NCBI GenBank assembly: GCA_964634325.1
Contig: CAZWJF010000002.1
Coordinates: 248,001-312,000 of the forward strand
DNA length: 64,000 nt
From: JAJXWB01 sp964634325
Lineage (GTDB): Bacteria; Pseudomonadota; Alphaproteobacteria; Rhizobiales; Beijerinckiaceae
Direction: 5' to 3'
Shown here: positions 35,375-43,605 of the stretch, in pieces
Layout of the letters: every line of letters begins with the position of its first letter
Position numbering within the stretch: the first letter of the stretch is position 1
Translations under genes and position numbers: made by a program
Notes under the pieces: generated by a model
The model's database searches: none
The model's input: only the letters and a program-made list of their open reading frames with translations
What the model was told of the DNA's origin: nothing

Positions 35375-35852
35375 GGCTCGACCTCCGCGCGGGCGCCGCG
35401 TCTTCAACCGGACGGTCGCATGCGTCGACGAGGTTGGACTTGACCGCGATGAGGATGCGCGTGAGCGCCTGCCGGTCGGCTTCGCTGACGCCGCTCAGCG
35501 CTTCTTCGCGCGTTGCGTCGCCGATCGCGAACATCTCCTTGATCAGTTCGTGCGCCTTGGGCTGAAGGTGCAGCAGCCAGACGCGCCGATCGGCCGCGTG
35601 ACGCCGGCGCTCGATCAACTCGGCCGCCTCGAGCCGGTCCAGAATGCGGCCGAGCGTGATCGGCTCGAGTTCGAGAATGTCGGCCAGCGCGCTCTGCTGG
35701 ATGCCTTCGTTACGGGCGAGATAAGCGAGCGCCTGCCATTGTGCGCGCGTCAGGCCGATATGGCGGGCGCGCTGCTCGAAGCGCTTGCGCAGGAGGCGCG
35801 CCGTGTCGTTGAGAATGAAGCCCAGCGTTTGCTGGTATGGCCCGGAAGTCAT
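35367..35852 (-). CDS. MarR-family repressor of the efflux operon
   Basis: A 161-residue winged-helix regulator. The HTH and wing are at about 50-95: QQSALADILELEPITLGRILDRLEAAELIERRRHAADRR, split here by function, with the DRR wing typical of MarR. I start it at ATG 35852 (MTSGPYQ). The earlier ATG at 35897 lies inside the -10 region and would not be transcribed. It probably binds an aromatic or phenolic drug and derepresses marR-emrA-emrB. The perfect palindrome at 35901-35914 next to its promoter is the likely operator. It diverges from the aldo/keto reductase gene. Confidence 0.9.
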   Translation of the reverse strand: MTSGPYQQTLGFILNDTARLLRKRFEQRARHIGLTRAQWQALAYLARNEGIQQSALADILELEPITLGRILDRLEAAELIERRRHAADRRVWLLHLQPKAHELIKEMFAIGDATREEALSGVSEADRQALTRILIAVKSNLVDACDRPVEDAAPARRSSHG

Positions 35853-35895
35853 CGTTCGTCCCAAGGAATTATAAGCCGACTTTCTTTGAGCCGGC

Positions 35896-35914
35896 ATTAT
35901 ATAAGCATGCTTAT
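35896..35914 (-). promoter_or_regulatory. marR promoter -10 and palindromic operator
   Basis: On the minus strand TATAAT (forward 35896-35901) is a perfect -10 box. It directly abuts ATAAGCATGCTTAT (35901-35914), a perfect 14-base palindrome that occupies the spacer, the normal place for MarR autorepression. No good -35 is seen upstream of it. The palindrome also sits upstream of the rightward aldo/keto reductase gene. Confidence 0.65.
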
Positions 35915-36079
35915 TATGTCCTCTGGCGTGGCGTTATCAATTGTCCGGGCATGAAATCCGCGACGCGCTGCCATGCGGGAAGCGCGGGATGGCGGCTTGA
36001 GCCCAAGCCCGCCGGGGCATCAAATGGACGAACGCAGACGTTCGGTCCCGCCGGACCTGCGAGGCGAGGACGCAATAGA

Positions 36080-37087
36080 ATGAAATACCGCAAGCTCGGC
36101 CGCTCGGGTCTCGACGCATCCGTCGTTTGCCTCGGGACGATGATGTTCGGCGGCGCGACCGACGAGGCGACTTCCGCGCGCATCATCGGCAGCGCGCACG
36201 CGGCAGGCGTCAATTTCATCGATACGGCCGACGTCTATGGCGATGGCGCGTCCGAGGAGATCGTCGGTCGCGCGATCAAGGCGGCGCGTCACGACTGGAT
36301 TCTCGCCACCAAGGCCGGCAACGCCATGGGCAAGGGTCGCAACCGGCGCGGTCTGTCGCGGGTCTGGCTCATGCAGGCGTGCGAGGATTCCCTGCGCCGG
36401 CTCGGCGTCGATCATATCGACATTTACTACCTGCATCGGGAGGATCATGGCGCGCCGCTCGACGAGACGGTCATGGCGATCGCAGATCTCGTGCGCGCCG
36501 GGAAAATCCGCCATTTCGGCGTTTCGAACTTCCGCGCCTGGCGCGTGGCGGAAATCTGCAACATCTGCGACCGCCTGGGCATCGGCCGGCCTGTCGTCAG
36601 CCAACCCTATTACAACGCCATGAACCGTATGCCGGAGGTCGAGCACCTGCCGGCCTGCGGGCATTACGGCGTCGGCGTCGTTCCCTATTCGCCGCTGGCG
36701 CGCGGCGTATTGTCCGGCAAATACGATCCCGACGCCCCGCCGCCGGCCGGTACGCGGGCCGGGCGCTCCGACACCCGAATTCTGCAGACGGAATGGCGAC
36801 CCGAATCCTTGCGGCTGGCGCAGGAAATACGCCGCCACGCCGAAGCGCGCGGCATGACGGCCGGGCAGTTCGCGCTGCTCTGGGTCTTGAACAACGGGTT
36901 TGTCTCGTCCGCCATCGCCGGACCGCGCACCGAAGAGCAGTGGAACGATTACCTCGGCGCGCTCGCGCACGATTTTTCAGCCGAGGACGAGGCGTTGATC
37001 GACAGGCTGGTGACGACCGGCCATCCATCGACGCCCGGCTACAACGATCCGGCCTATCCGATCGAGGGTCGCGCGGCGCGGGCGTGA
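36080..37087 (+). CDS. Aldo/keto reductase
   Basis: A 335-residue NADPH-dependent TIM-barrel oxidoreductase. The catalytic tetrad is visible: Asp and Tyr in FIDTADVYGDGASEE near 48-62, Lys in ILATKAGNAMGKG near 77, and His in IYYLHREDHGA near 115. Start at ATG 36080 (MKYRKLGRSGLDAS, the usual AKR beginning); the frame upstream is open but unrelated. It diverges from marR, so the shared palindrome may control both. Likely reduces aldehydes or ketones, perhaps as a drug-detoxifying partner of the pump. It ends exactly where the convergent membrane-protein gene ends. Confidence 0.9.
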   Translation: MKYRKLGRSGLDASVVCLGTMMFGGATDEATSARIIGSAHAAGVNFIDTADVYGDGASEEIVGRAIKAARHDWILATKAGNAMGKGRNRRGLSRVWLMQACEDSLRRLGVDHIDIYYLHREDHGAPLDETVMAIADLVRAGKIRHFGVSNFRAWRVAEICNICDRLGIGRPVVSQPYYNAMNRMPEVEHLPACGHYGVGVVPYSPLARGVLSGKYDPDAPPPAGTRAGRSDTRILQTEWRPESLRLAQEIRRHAEARGMTAGQFALLWVLNNGFVSSAIAGPRTEEQWNDYLGALAHDFSAEDEALIDRLVTTGHPSTPGYNDPAYPIEGRAARA

Positions 37088-37777
37088 TCAGGAATCGCCG
37101 ATCGAGATGTCCGAGAGGGCGCCCCACAGGGAGCCGCGAAGGATCAGGACGATCAGCACGAGCCCGACCAGAAGCCAGAACGCAAAGACGGCTGTCGTGG
37201 TCGTCAACGTCCAGAGCGACAAATCGACGACAAGACGGTCGCCCGCGACGTTCACATCGGACAGGGCGGCCTTGAGAACGAAGCCTTTGAGATCGTCCTT
37301 GAAACGGTAGACGGGCAGCGTCGCGAGATAGGCCTTCACGGCTTGTTCGGCGAGTTGCTGGGCCGTCATCAGGGCGGTCGCGACCAGCGGGTTTCGGCTG
37401 TCGCCGCCGGGCGAGATCGTTCTGCCGCCGATAGCAATCCGGTCGAAAGCGATGCTGTCCGCGTCGAAATAGATCTCGTGGCTGTCCTTGTCGTAGCGTG
37501 GCGCGCCGCGCGCCGAGACCTGCGCCGCGATCGGCTGGCGAATGACCTGGCCCTGAAGCGTCGCCTGAAGCGCAACGCGATCGTTAGCGAGCGCGACGTC
37601 GACACGCTCGATCGTCACGCCTTTCACGGTGCGGGGAAGCTGCCGATTGAGACGGTCCTGAATTTCGGTCTGCGCGAACACGAGTCGCGACTTGCCGAGC
37701 GCGCTCCAGACGGCGCCGGCCAAACAAATCAAACTTGCAAGGACCACGAAGGTCAGCGCGATATTGCGACGCGACAT
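37088..37777 (-). CDS. DUF1439-like membrane protein
   Basis: A 229-residue protein with TM helices at both ends (about 7-27 and 193-214). The periplasmic part between them has LNRQLPRTVKGVTIERVDVALANDRVAL broken over residues 45-75, resembling lipid-binding DUF1439/YceB-like proteins that predict alternating beta-strands. I chose ATG 37777; an upstream TTG at 37798 adds MRRREPT only. Function unknown. The anchor at both ends differs from YceB lipoproteins, which have one. Resemblance is by eye and weak. Confidence 0.6.
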   Translation of the reverse strand: MSRRNIALTFVVLASLICLAGAVWSALGKSRLVFAQTEIQDRLNRQLPRTVKGVTIERVDVALANDRVALQATLQGQVIRQPIAAQVSARGAPRYDKDSHEIYFDADSIAFDRIAIGGRTISPGGDSRNPLVATALMTAQQLAEQAVKAYLATLPVYRFKDDLKGFVLKAALSDVNVAGDRLVVDLSLWTLTTTTAVFAFWLLVGLVLIVLILRGSLWGALSDISIGDS

Positions 37778-37878
37778 TGTCGGCTCTCGTCTCCGCAAAA
37801 CACAACGTCGATCGGATAAGCCCGAAATTCGCCGCCCGCCGTGCAGAGGCGCACAGTGCGCTCACGCCCGGCAGCGTC

Positions 37879-38115
37879 TCAGGCCGAAAGCCATTTCGCC
37901 ATGTCTTCCGGTTTCGGCAGGCCCCCGGCATGAACCAGTTTGCCGTCGATCACCACGCCCGGCGTCGATGCGACGCCATATGTCGCGATCTGCGCGAAGT
38001 CCGTCACCTTCTCAAGCTCGATGTCGATGCCGAGTTTCTTGGCTTCGGCGGACGCCATATCGGCGGTGGCGATGCAGCGTTTGCAGCCCGAGCCGAGGAT
38101 TTTCACGTTCTTCAT
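37879..38115 (-). CDS. Mini-thioredoxin (CKRC redox protein)
   Basis: A 78-residue thioredoxin-fold protein of the TRX2/arsenic-associated type: KILGSGCKRCIATADMA places the CxxC at residues 11-14, and the cis-Pro loop VASTPGVVID is near 48-57. Such proteins often sit with ArsP/YraQ-like permeases and ArsR regulators, and may supply electrons to or bind the metalloid. It is 12 bases downstream of the permease in the same direction. Cytoplasmic; no signal peptide. Confidence 0.88.
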   Translation of the reverse strand: MKNVKILGSGCKRCIATADMASAEAKKLGIDIELEKVTDFAQIATYGVASTPGVVIDGKLVHAGGLPKPEDMAKWLSA

Positions 38116-38127
38116 CGTTAGTGCCTT

Positions 38128-39183
38128 TCAGGAAAACAGCGCGTTGAAGAGATAGCCGACAGCGACGATGCCCGCCGCGACGACGCCGGCGAAGACGGCG
38201 ATCAGACGCAGCGTCAGCACCTTGCGCAGAATGACCATCTCGGGGAACGACAGCGCGATCACGCTCATCATGAAGGCGAGCACAGTGCCGAGCGCCGCGC
38301 CCTTGCCGAGCAACGCCTCGACTACCGGAATAATGCCGGCGGCGTTCGAATACATCGGCACGCCGATCAGAACGACGGCTGGCACGGACCACCACTGGCC
38401 CTTGCCCATGATCGAGGCGAGCAGATCGTTCGGGACGTAACCGTGGATGAAGGCGCCGGCGGCGATGCCGAGGATGATCCACATCCAGACGCGGCCGACG
38501 ATGTCGCGTACGGCTTCGAGGCCGGCCTGAATGCGGTCGACGACGCCCTGGCTGTCGGGCGGCAGGTCGGAGTCCCCGGCGCGCACGTTTCGCACCCATT
38601 CCTCCAGCCACCCCTCCAGATTGAGGCGTCCTATGATCCAGCCTGAGACGATGGCCAGCATCAGCCCGAAGCCGAGATAGATCGCCGCCACCTTCCAGCC
38701 GATGAGCGCGAACAACAGGCCGAGCGCGACTTCGTTGACCATCGGCGCGGAAATCAGGAAGGAGAAGGTGACGCCGAGCGGAACGCCCGCCGACACGAAG
38801 CCGACGAACAGCGGCACGGCCGAGCAGGAACAGAACGGCGTGAACACGCCGAGAATTGCGGCGGCGACATTGCCGACGCCCTCGCGTCTGCCGGCCAGCA
38901 GCGCGCGCGTACGCTCGGGCGAGAAGAAACTGCGCACGACGCCCATGCCGAAAACGACCAGCGTCAACAGCATCAGCACCTTGGGCGTGTCGAACAGGAA
39001 GAAGCGCGCGGCTTCGTCGAGGTGGGTTCCCTGCGAGACCGGAAGGCGGGACGCCAGCCACCCCGAGACGTCCTCGAGCCGCCAGTAGACGACGAACCAC
39101 AGCGCGATGGCGGCGAGCGTTCCGGCGATCCACGCGGCGGCGGACGGCGGGCGTTCCGGATGGGATGAAATCTGAACGCTCAC
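38128..39183 (-). CDS. YraQ/ArsP-like permease
   Basis: A 351-residue membrane protein with about eight TM helices. The family motif VFTPFCSCSAVPLFVGF near residue 113-129 has the two cysteines that ArsP uses for trivalent organoarsenicals. The second half repeats the fold (VLIGVPMYSNAAGIIPVVEALL). Between is a hydrophilic loop at about 190-220. Its ATG overlaps the arsR stop (ATGA). Efflux of methylated arsenicals is an attractive reading because arsM in the first arsenic operon would produce them, but this broad family has other members of unknown cargo. Confidence 0.85.
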   Translation of the reverse strand: MSVQISSHPERPPSAAAWIAGTLAAIALWFVVYWRLEDVSGWLASRLPVSQGTHLDEAARFFLFDTPKVLMLLTLVVFGMGVVRSFFSPERTRALLAGRREGVGNVAAAILGVFTPFCSCSAVPLFVGFVSAGVPLGVTFSFLISAPMVNEVALGLLFALIGWKVAAIYLGFGLMLAIVSGWIIGRLNLEGWLEEWVRNVRAGDSDLPPDSQGVVDRIQAGLEAVRDIVGRVWMWIILGIAAGAFIHGYVPNDLLASIMGKGQWWSVPAVVLIGVPMYSNAAGIIPVVEALLGKGAALGTVLAFMMSVIALSFPEMVILRKVLTLRLIAVFAGVVAAGIVAVGYLFNALFS

Positions 39184-39482
39184 GCTGCTTGCCTCCTCGA
39201 CGAAGGACCGGCGACGGCGGACATCACGGCGTCGACGATGGCGCGAACGTCAGGCGGCAGATCGGATGTCAGCCGGTAGCGAACCCATTGCGCGTCGCGA
39301 CGGTCGACGACCAGACCGACCGCCTTCAGCGCGCTCATGTGCCGGCTCATGCGCGACTGGCTCGCGTCGAGCTTGGTCATGAGCTCGCAGACGCAATGTT
39401 CGCCGCCGTCCCACAGGATGCGCAAGGCGGCGAGCCGCGTCGGTTCGGCGAGGGCGGTCAGGAGGGGGATGACGTCGTTCAT
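39180..39482 (-). CDS. arsR: ArsR-family repressor (second copy)
   Basis: A winged-helix repressor of 100 residues from ATG 39482 (MNDVIPLLTALAEPTRL). Metal site GEHCVCELMTKLD lies at the start of the recognition helix, the classic E. coli ArsR ELCVCDL position, so its sensing site differs from the first ArsR. The HTH continues ASQSRMSRHMSALKAVGLV. Other in-frame starts at 39488, 39494 and 39518 lie within the promoter. First gene of arsR-permease-mini-thioredoxin, overlapping the permease by four bases. Confidence 0.88.
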   Translation of the reverse strand: MNDVIPLLTALAEPTRLAALRILWDGGEHCVCELMTKLDASQSRMSRHMSALKAVGLVVDRRDAQWVRYRLTSDLPPDVRAIVDAVMSAVAGPSSRRQAA

Positions 39483-39489
39483 GGGCATT

Positions 39490-39518
39490 ACCATATGCGC
39501 ATGAGCGCATGTGCGCAA
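39490..39518 (-). promoter_or_regulatory. Second arsR promoter with internal dyad
   Basis: On the minus strand TTGCGC (forward 39513-39518), a 17-base spacer and TATGGT (39490-39495). The spacer and -10 edge hold ATGCGC (39495-39500), four bases, GCGCAT (39505-39510), a perfect inverted repeat and probable ArsR operator. The ATG at 39482 would be within two bases of the transcript start, so this message too may be leaderless. Confidence 0.5.
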
Positions 39519-39560
39519 GAGCGATGATTTGACGTGGACGTATGCCTGCGAAGCATCGGA

Positions 39561-41078
39561 TCAGGCCGGGACCAGCGCGGCTTTGGGCTTCTGCGTCCAC
39601 AGCAGTCCGACGGCGAGCGCCGCCGGCAGGAGCGCGGTCCAGGAACCGAAGGCGGTCAACGCGAGAGCGACGGCCCAGAACAGCGCCAGCATATGCTCGA
39701 TCATCGCGACCAGTTTCGACTGGCTATGGCGGCGCAGGATGTCGCCGCGCCGGCCGGGCACAGGATGCCAGAGATTGAGCAGGGCGGCGGCGATCGCGGC
39801 GGCGGCGACGTAGACGGTCGTGATCGCGCCGGCGCGTAGCCCGGCTGACCAGACGAAAGCGAGCGGCAGGGCGATGATGACGACAAGCGGCAGGGCGATG
39901 GCCTCGAGCTTGCGCCGCTCGACTTCGGTCCGCGTCACCGGCGCCGTGGCGAGAAATTCCGGCGCGTCTTCGCTGGAGATGGCGAGCCAGGCGAGCGAAG
40001 CCGAAACGTTGGAGGCGACCGCCACCAGCGCCGGCGCGGTGGCCAGAGCCAGCGAGCCGTTTGGCCCCATGGCGCGCCACAGCACGACCGAAATCGGCAT
40101 GGTGTAGATGATCTGCAGCATGATCTGCGAGGCGAGGCCGGGATCGCGGGAAATGAGCCGCCATTCCTTGTGTCGCAGCGCCGTTCCGACGCCCGCGCGA
40201 AACCGGATCGGCCGCGTCGCCGCGACGGGCTCGCGCCGCTCCGAACCTATGGCTGCGCCGGCGCCGCGCATGAAAAAGTCGCCGAGCGTCGTCGCGGCGA
40301 GAGCGAAGGCCAGAGCCGACGCGAGGCACCATGCGGCCAGGGCGACCGGCTCGCCGGCGGCGGCGCGCACCGGCGTCCACAGGAGGCCATCGGGATCGAG
40401 AAGGCCGCCGACGCGAGCGCTGGTCAGCCAGTCGACCAGTTCGCTGCGCCAGCTGTCTGGAATGATGTTGTAGGCTTGCAGTCCGATCGCGAAGGCTGCG
40501 CCGATCAAGGTGGCGAGCACGTTGGCGATCACGCGCGTCCGGCGCGGCCCGACCAGCCGGAACAGCCCCAGCATCAGTACGAGGCCGAGCGCCGTGCCGA
40601 ACAGGCCGGCGGCGGCGAGCGCGGGATAGATGGCGAGCCAGCGCCAGTCGGCGATCGCCGCCAGCACGTTGGCCATCGGCAGGACGAAGATCGCGATCGA
40701 CAGGATGGATTCGAACGCGATGGCGAGGCTGCGCGCCGCAAACACCGGACGGGCAGGCATGGGCGAGGACAGGACGATGTCGAGATCGCCGCGCGTGTAG
40801 AGCGCGCGTGTCGCGTTGGTCAGCGCCTGCGACACGATCCACGGCAGGATGAACAGGGCGGCCGAGCCGACGGCCGGATAGAGCGCCCGCCGCGCGTCGT
40901 CGAAGTCCTCCAGCGCGCTCGACAGGCCGAACCAGGCGAGCGCGTGGAAGAACAGGAGCGCCGCGCCGAGAATGGCGGTGATCTTCAACGGGCTCGACGC
41001 GCCGAAGAAAGCGCGCACGCGGCGGCGTGCGAGCTTGAGATCGTGCGCGGCGAACCAGAAGAAGGTCGCGGGGGGCAT
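39561..41078 (-). CDS. ABC-2-type exporter permease
   Basis: A 505-residue inner-membrane protein with about 10-12 hydrophobic segments (for example about 33-52, 71-90, 117-137, 150-175 and 245-265; later ones around 340-470), separated by a cytoplasmic region at 270-300 (GSERREPVAATRPIRF). It fits the permeases paired with type ABCA-like ATPases. Its ATG overlaps the ATPase stop by one base. Cargo unknown. It ends 43 bases from the divergent arsR promoter region. Confidence 0.82.
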   Translation of the reverse strand: MPPATFFWFAAHDLKLARRRVRAFFGASSPLKITAILGAALLFFHALAWFGLSSALEDFDDARRALYPAVGSAALFILPWIVSQALTNATRALYTRGDLDIVLSSPMPARPVFAARSLAIAFESILSIAIFVLPMANVLAAIADWRWLAIYPALAAAGLFGTALGLVLMLGLFRLVGPRRTRVIANVLATLIGAAFAIGLQAYNIIPDSWRSELVDWLTSARVGGLLDPDGLLWTPVRAAAGEPVALAAWCLASALAFALAATTLGDFFMRGAGAAIGSERREPVAATRPIRFRAGVGTALRHKEWRLISRDPGLASQIMLQIIYTMPISVVLWRAMGPNGSLALATAPALVAVASNVSASLAWLAISSEDAPEFLATAPVTRTEVERRKLEAIALPLVVIIALPLAFVWSAGLRAGAITTVYVAAAAIAAALLNLWHPVPGRRGDILRRHSQSKLVAMIEHMLALFWAVALALTAFGSWTALLPAALAVGLLWTQKPKAALVPA

Positions 41079-41836
41079 CAGGCGGCGCGATCCGCGGGCG
41101 TTTCAGTCAGGCGCAGGAAAACGTCTTCGAGCGTCGAGCCTGCGCCGCCGGCCTTGGCCTGAAGGTCGGCGAGCGCGCCTTCGGCGACGAGGCGTCCGTG
41201 CTGGATGATGCCGATGCGGTCAGCCAGCCGTTCCGCAACCTCGAGAATGTGCGTCGTGAGTACGACCGCGCAGCCCGCGCGCGTGCGCTGGCGCAAGAGA
41301 TCCTTGACGAGGCGGGCGGCCTGCGCGTCGAGGCCGGTCAACGGTTCGTCGAGCATCAGGAGTTTCGGCTCGTGGATCAGCGCGCCGGCGAGCGCCACCT
41401 TCTGCTTCATGCCGCGCGAAAAGCCTTCGCAGCGCTGGCGGGCGTTCTCGGAAAGGCCGAGCACGCCGAGCAATTCCTCGGCGCGGCGTTCGGCGATGCC
41501 CGTCGGCACGCTCCACAGGCCGGCGACGAATTCGAGATATTCGAGCGGCGTCAGCTTGTCGTAGAGCATCGGCTCGTCCGGCAGCCAGGCGGTGACGCGC
41601 TTGGCGGCCACGGGGTCCTTCAGCGCGTCGACGCCGAAGATCGATATGGCGCCGGCGTCGGGCGGCAGGAGGCCTGCGACCATGCGAAGCGTCGTCGTCT
41701 TGCCGGCGCCGTTGGGGCCGAGCAACGCGTAGAATTCACCGGCGGCGATGGAGAGGTCCAGGCGGTCGACCGCCGGCTTGCCGAAGGATTTCGACAGGCC
41801 CTGCAGGCGCAGGGCGGGCGGAGCGTCCGGGATCAT
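41078..41836 (-). CDS. ABC transporter ATP-binding protein
   Basis: A 252-residue ATPase. Walker A LLGPNGAGKTTTLR near 37-50, Q-loop region AWLPDEPMLYDKLTP near 84-98, signature FSRGMKQKVALAGAL (SRGMKQK, DrrA/CcmA-like) near 138-152, Walker B LLMLDEPLTGLD near 159-170 and the switch His in TTHILEVAE. Gliding/NatA/DrrA-type exporters have this pattern. Coupled by TGATG overlap to the permease, so the two form one homodimeric-ATPase exporter. Confidence 0.93.
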   Translation of the reverse strand: MIPDAPPALRLQGLSKSFGKPAVDRLDLSIAAGEFYALLGPNGAGKTTTLRMVAGLLPPDAGAISIFGVDALKDPVAAKRVTAWLPDEPMLYDKLTPLEYLEFVAGLWSVPTGIAERRAEELLGVLGLSENARQRCEGFSRGMKQKVALAGALIHEPKLLMLDEPLTGLDAQAARLVKDLLRQRTRAGCAVVLTTHILEVAERLADRIGIIQHGRLVAEGALADLQAKAGGAGSTLEDVFLRLTETPADRAA

Positions 41837-41969
41837 TTCGGGCCTCGGGATCTGGAACGGCTGCCAGGATATAGGGCGGCGCTTGCGAGCCGGTTAATCG
41901 GGCGGGCGGCGTTTTCGCCGTCGGGTCGAGTGTGCTTAGATCAGCGCAAATCGATATCGGGAGGAAATC

Positions 41970-43172
41970 ATGTCGCTTCGCAGTCTCGCCGGCGCGGTCG
42001 CGTTCGGCGCCGTCGCCCTTGCGCAGCCGGCAGCCGCGCAATTCGCCAATCCGGCCCTGAAGATCGGCGTGCTGACCGACGAATCCGGGCCTTACGCCGA
42101 TTCCGCCGGTCCAGGCTCCGTGCTCGCCGCTCAGATGGCGGTCGACGATTTCGGCGGCGTCGTGAAAGGCCACAAGATCGAGATCGTGCACGGCGACACG
42201 CAAAACAAGCCGGATGTCGCGGCGGGCGTCGCACGGCGCTGGTTCGACACCGAGGGGGTGGCCGCCATCGTCGACCTGCCCGTGACGCCGGTCGCGCTCG
42301 CGGTCCTCAACATCGCCAAGGACAAGAACAAATCCGTGATGATCACGGCGTCGGCGACGTCGGACTTCACCGCGAAATGGTGCGCGCCGATCTCGACCCA
42401 TTGGGCCGACGACAGCAACGCCCTGGCGGCGGGCACCGCGAAAGCCATCGCGGCGGGCGGACCGAAGAACTGGTATTTCATCACCGTCGACATCGCCTTC
42501 GGGGCGGCCTTGCAGAAGGCCGCGACCGACGTCATCGAGGCGACCGGCGGCAAGGTGCTGGGCGCCTCGAAGCATCCGGTCAACGCGCCCGACTTCTCGT
42601 CGCTGCTGTTGCAGGCGCAAAGCTCCGGCGCGCAGGAGATCGGCCTGGCGAGCGTCGGCGGCGACCTCGTCAACGAGATCAAGCAGGCGCACGAGTTCGG
42701 CATCGGCAAGGACGGCAAGCAGGAGCTGATCGCGTTCCTCGTCTACATCCAGGACATCAATGCGCTCGGGTTGCAGACAGCGCAGAATCTCGCGGTGACC
42801 GCTGGCTACTACTGGGACCAGAACGACAAGGCGCGCGCTTTCGCCAAACGCTTCTACGACAAGCGAAAAATGATGCCCTCCAAGGACCACGCCGAAATCT
42901 ACGCCGCGGTGACCCACTACCTGCAGGCTGTCGACAAGGCGGGCACCGACGAGGCGGTGGCGGTCAACAAGGCGATGCGCGCCGCGCCGGTCGACTATTT
43001 CGGGCGCAAGGCGACGCTGCGCGCGGACGGGCGGCTCCTCTACGATCTGACGCTCTACCGCGTGAAGAAGCCGGCCGACAGCAAGGCGCCGTGGGACTAT
43101 TACGCGCCGGTGCGCGATATTCCTGCGGCCGAAGCCTTTCTGCCCATGAACCCTTCGTGCAAGGTCGAGTAG
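41970..43172 (+). CDS. Periplasmic ABC substrate-binding protein (LivK-like)
   Basis: A 400-residue secreted binding protein of the branched-chain amino-acid/amide class. Signal peptide at 1-24 (SLAGAVAFGAVALAQPAAAQ, cut after AQA/AAQ-like site). Mature part begins LKIGVLTDESGPYADSAGPG, a hallmark of peripla_BP_6. GGAGGAAATC precedes the ATG. No permease or ATPase partner is adjacent: the neighbouring ABC pair is an exporter on the other strand. It may work with a Liv system elsewhere. Ligand unknown; such proteins also bind urea, amides and aromatics. Confidence 0.88.
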   Translation: MSLRSLAGAVAFGAVALAQPAAAQFANPALKIGVLTDESGPYADSAGPGSVLAAQMAVDDFGGVVKGHKIEIVHGDTQNKPDVAAGVARRWFDTEGVAAIVDLPVTPVALAVLNIAKDKNKSVMITASATSDFTAKWCAPISTHWADDSNALAAGTAKAIAAGGPKNWYFITVDIAFGAALQKAATDVIEATGGKVLGASKHPVNAPDFSSLLLQAQSSGAQEIGLASVGGDLVNEIKQAHEFGIGKDGKQELIAFLVYIQDINALGLQTAQNLAVTAGYYWDQNDKARAFAKRFYDKRKMMPSKDHAEIYAAVTHYLQAVDKAGTDEAVAVNKAMRAAPVDYFGRKATLRADGRLLYDLTLYRVKKPADSKAPWDYYAPVRDIPAAEAFLPMNPSCKVE

Positions 43173-43280
43173 CGGAGCTGTTTACGCATCGGCGCTTTTT
43201 GCGGGCGCGGCGTCGAAAGTTCGGCTAGGATGCGCTTTCCGGCCAGGCGTGTGCGACAATTGAGGAATAGGAACGTTTCG

Positions 43281-43604
43281 ATGCGTAACGATAAGACCGA
43301 CGCCAAGAACGGCGCGGGCGCTTCGGCCAGCGCTATTGAGGTGGGAGCGATCGATCAGGTCCGCGAGCTGCTGTTCGGCGAGACGAAGCGCACGACCGAA
43401 TCGCGGCTTGATGAGATCGACCGTCAGATCGCGCTCCTGCGCGACGACATGAGCGCGCGCTTCGCGTCTCTGGAGGCGATGTTGGCGCAGCAGGGTCGCG
43501 ATACGGATTCCAAGCACAATCAATCGATCGACAATATCGGCCAGGCGATCGCCGACCTCGGCGCGACGATCCGTTCGCTGGGCGCGGGCGGAAAGGCCCG
43601 GTGA
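43281..43604 (+). CDS. Small coiled-coil protein upstream of the OmpA/GTPase pair
   Basis: A 107-residue soluble protein. After a low-complexity start (1-24) it has VREL-LFGE-ETKRTTESRLDEIDRQIALL, split by its heptads, and a long helix (about 32-75) with regular hydrophobic spacing, then a second helix ending in RSLGAGGKAR. The motif RELLFGEtk...RL..ID resembles the opening of the next protein (KRLLLQPETDRLDAVETRVEAL), so both may use the same helical docking. Start ATG 43281 preceded by AGGAAC. One base separates it from the next gene. Function unknown. Confidence 0.65.
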   Translation: MRNDKTDAKNGAGASASAIEVGAIDQVRELLFGETKRTTESRLDEIDRQIALLRDDMSARFASLEAMLAQQGRDTDSKHNQSIDNIGQAIADLGATIRSLGAGGKAR

Positions 43605-43605
43605 G

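Noticed and set aside
41970..43172. Binding protein as partner of the neighbouring ABC pair
   Set aside because: The pair has exporter features and lies on the other strand; importers of the LivK class need different permeases.
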